Shown here: positions 63,372-64,000 of the stretch, in pieces
Layout of the letters: each line of letters starts with the position of its first letter
Position numbering within the stretch: position 1 is the first letter of the stretch
Origin: Lachnospiraceae bacterium
GTDB taxonomy: Bacteria; Bacillota; Clostridia; Lachnospirales; Lachnospiraceae
Assembly (NCBI GenBank): GCA_017479935.1
Contig: JAFVBO010000119.1
Coordinates: forward strand, 1 to 64,000
Length of the DNA: 64,000 nucleotides
Direction of reading: 5' to 3'
Made by a program: the position numbers and the translations under genes
Notes under the pieces: model-generated
Seen by the model: only the letters and a program-made list of their open reading frames with translations
Databases searched by the model: none
Told to the model about the DNA's origin: nothing

Positions 63372-63630
63372 TATCTAGGTTTTTGCAAAAGGCTGTGAAA
63401 GCGCATAAGTAGTGGCAAATTTACCATCAGAGAGGGAAAATCATCGGTTGAAAGTTTTCCTGGGTTCAGGTTTGTCATGAATTTCAGCGTGGGAGCTGTC
63501 TGCCGAAGAAGGCAGAACGTTGGTCGCACTCGTTACGTGCGAAAGGTTAAGTGCCTGAGAAATCAGGAAACAGGGTGGTACCGCGGAATTTTTCGTCCCT
63601 GCTGCGCGTCAAAACGCAGCAGGTTTTTTG
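63372..63630 (+). promoter_or_regulatory. T-box riboswitch (tRNA-Phe-sensing) with terminator
   Basis: A leader of about 250 bases upstream of pheS. The T-box core AGGGTGGTACCGCG is at 63572-63585, and the AGAGAGGGAAAA stretch of stem I is at about 63431. A TTC triplet at 63483-63485 lies where a phenylalanine specifier is expected. The terminator, CCTGCTGCG...CGCAGCAGG then TTTTTTG, is at 63598-63629. Uncharged tRNA-Phe would block the terminator and allow transcription of pheS. This also fills the gap 63310-63665. Confidence 0.9.
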
Positions 63631-63665
63631 ATTCGCGGGACATTCATGATATTGAGAGGTATAGA

Positions 63666-64000
63666 ATGAAAGAAAAACTGGAACAGCTGCTGGCGGAAGG
63701 CCAGAAGAAGATCAAGGAGGCGGTGAACGAATCCGCACTCCAGGATGTGCGTGTTTTCCTGATGGGTAAGCAGGGTGAACTGACGCAGATCATGAAAGAA
63801 CTCCCCAAGCTGGACGCTTCCTTACGTCCGGAGATGGGCAAGGCCATCAATCAGGTGAAGAACCAGCTGAGCGAGCTTCTTGACGCCCGCAAGAGCGAGT
63901 TAAGAGAGTCCGACACCGGATCCTTTGCGGATTTTGACGTAACGGTTCCCGGAACGGCTCCGCAGGGAGGCGCTCTGCACCCCATCACCCAGATGTGCTA
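63666..64000 (+). CDS. pheS: Phenylalanyl-tRNA synthetase alpha subunit (partial, runs off the window)
   Basis: Only the first 111 codons and two bases are in the window. The N-terminal coiled-coil region and FLMGKQGELTQIMKELPKL, VTVPG and HPITQM match PheS. The T-box leader upstream, specific for aminoacyl-tRNA synthetase and amino-acid genes, supports this. The ribosome-binding site is GAGAGG. Confidence 0.93.
   Translation, partial: MKEKLEQLLAEGQKKIKEAVNESALQDVRVFLMGKQGELTQIMKELPKLDASLRPEMGKAINQVKNQLSELLDARKSELRESDTGSFADFDVTVPGTAPQGGALHPITQMC

Overview
The window reads as chromosomal DNA of a Gram-positive anaerobe of the class Clostridia, most likely a Lachnospiraceae-type organism. The grounds are strong AGGAGG ribosome-binding sites with frequent TTG/GTG starts, GHKL/LytTR two-component pairs, a T-box leader on pheS, the conserved Firmicute cluster priA-def-fmt-(zinc peptidase)-rsmB-rlmN-stp-prkC-rsgA-rpe-thiN, and fairly GC-rich third codon positions. 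No phage, CRISPR array, rRNA operon or replication origin was seen. The species cannot be named from the sequence alone.

Layout. 1-10.2 kb is a sensing and envelope region: a Tat-exported FMN/FAD reductase, a divergent response regulator/histidine kinase pair, a membrane-anchored glycerophosphodiesterase, and a second two-component system that faces an HtrA protease across 11-bp-spaced tandem boxes (a layout like CssRS/HtrA). 10.2-19.2 kb holds a small MITE-like element, then a two-gene operon for a domain-permuted GH3 glycosidase anchored at both ends and an AzgA-type permease with an unusual C-terminal ectodomain. This operon is divergent from a LytTR regulator/GHKL kinase pair, with a good LytTR double box between them. 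19.2-27.2 kb is housekeeping: polA, coaE, walJ-like, scpA, scpB, proC and malic enzyme. 28.3-47.6 kb is a long co-directional run: DNA translocase, murF, priA, def, fmt, YugP-like peptidase, rsmB, rlmN, PP2C phosphatase, PASTA kinase, rsgA, rpe, thiN, maf and a PrsA-like foldase. 47.7-57.7 kb has htpG, a small unknown gene, a DivIVA-like coiled coil, tRNA-Thr(CGU), asd, topB and a YihY protein. 57.8-64 kb has two XRE repressors with matching operators, a DUF2975-like membrane protein, secG, smpB, a second LytTR/GHKL pair followed by a decayed GH3 gene, and a T-box leader with the start of pheS.

Two themes stand out. First, a large non-coding element (about 650-900 bp) occurs three times, always in the same orientation and next to a gene 3' end (27295-28190, 49802-50453, 52266-52993). 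Its stems keep pairing although their sequences differ between copies, so it looks like a structured RNA or hairpin-forming mobile element; I do not recognise it as a known family. Second, the LytTR/GHKL + membrane GH3 combination appears twice, intact at 13-18.7 kb and decayed at 60.5-63.3 kb. This suggests a recurrent signalling/glycosidase module whose ligand and substrate are unknown.
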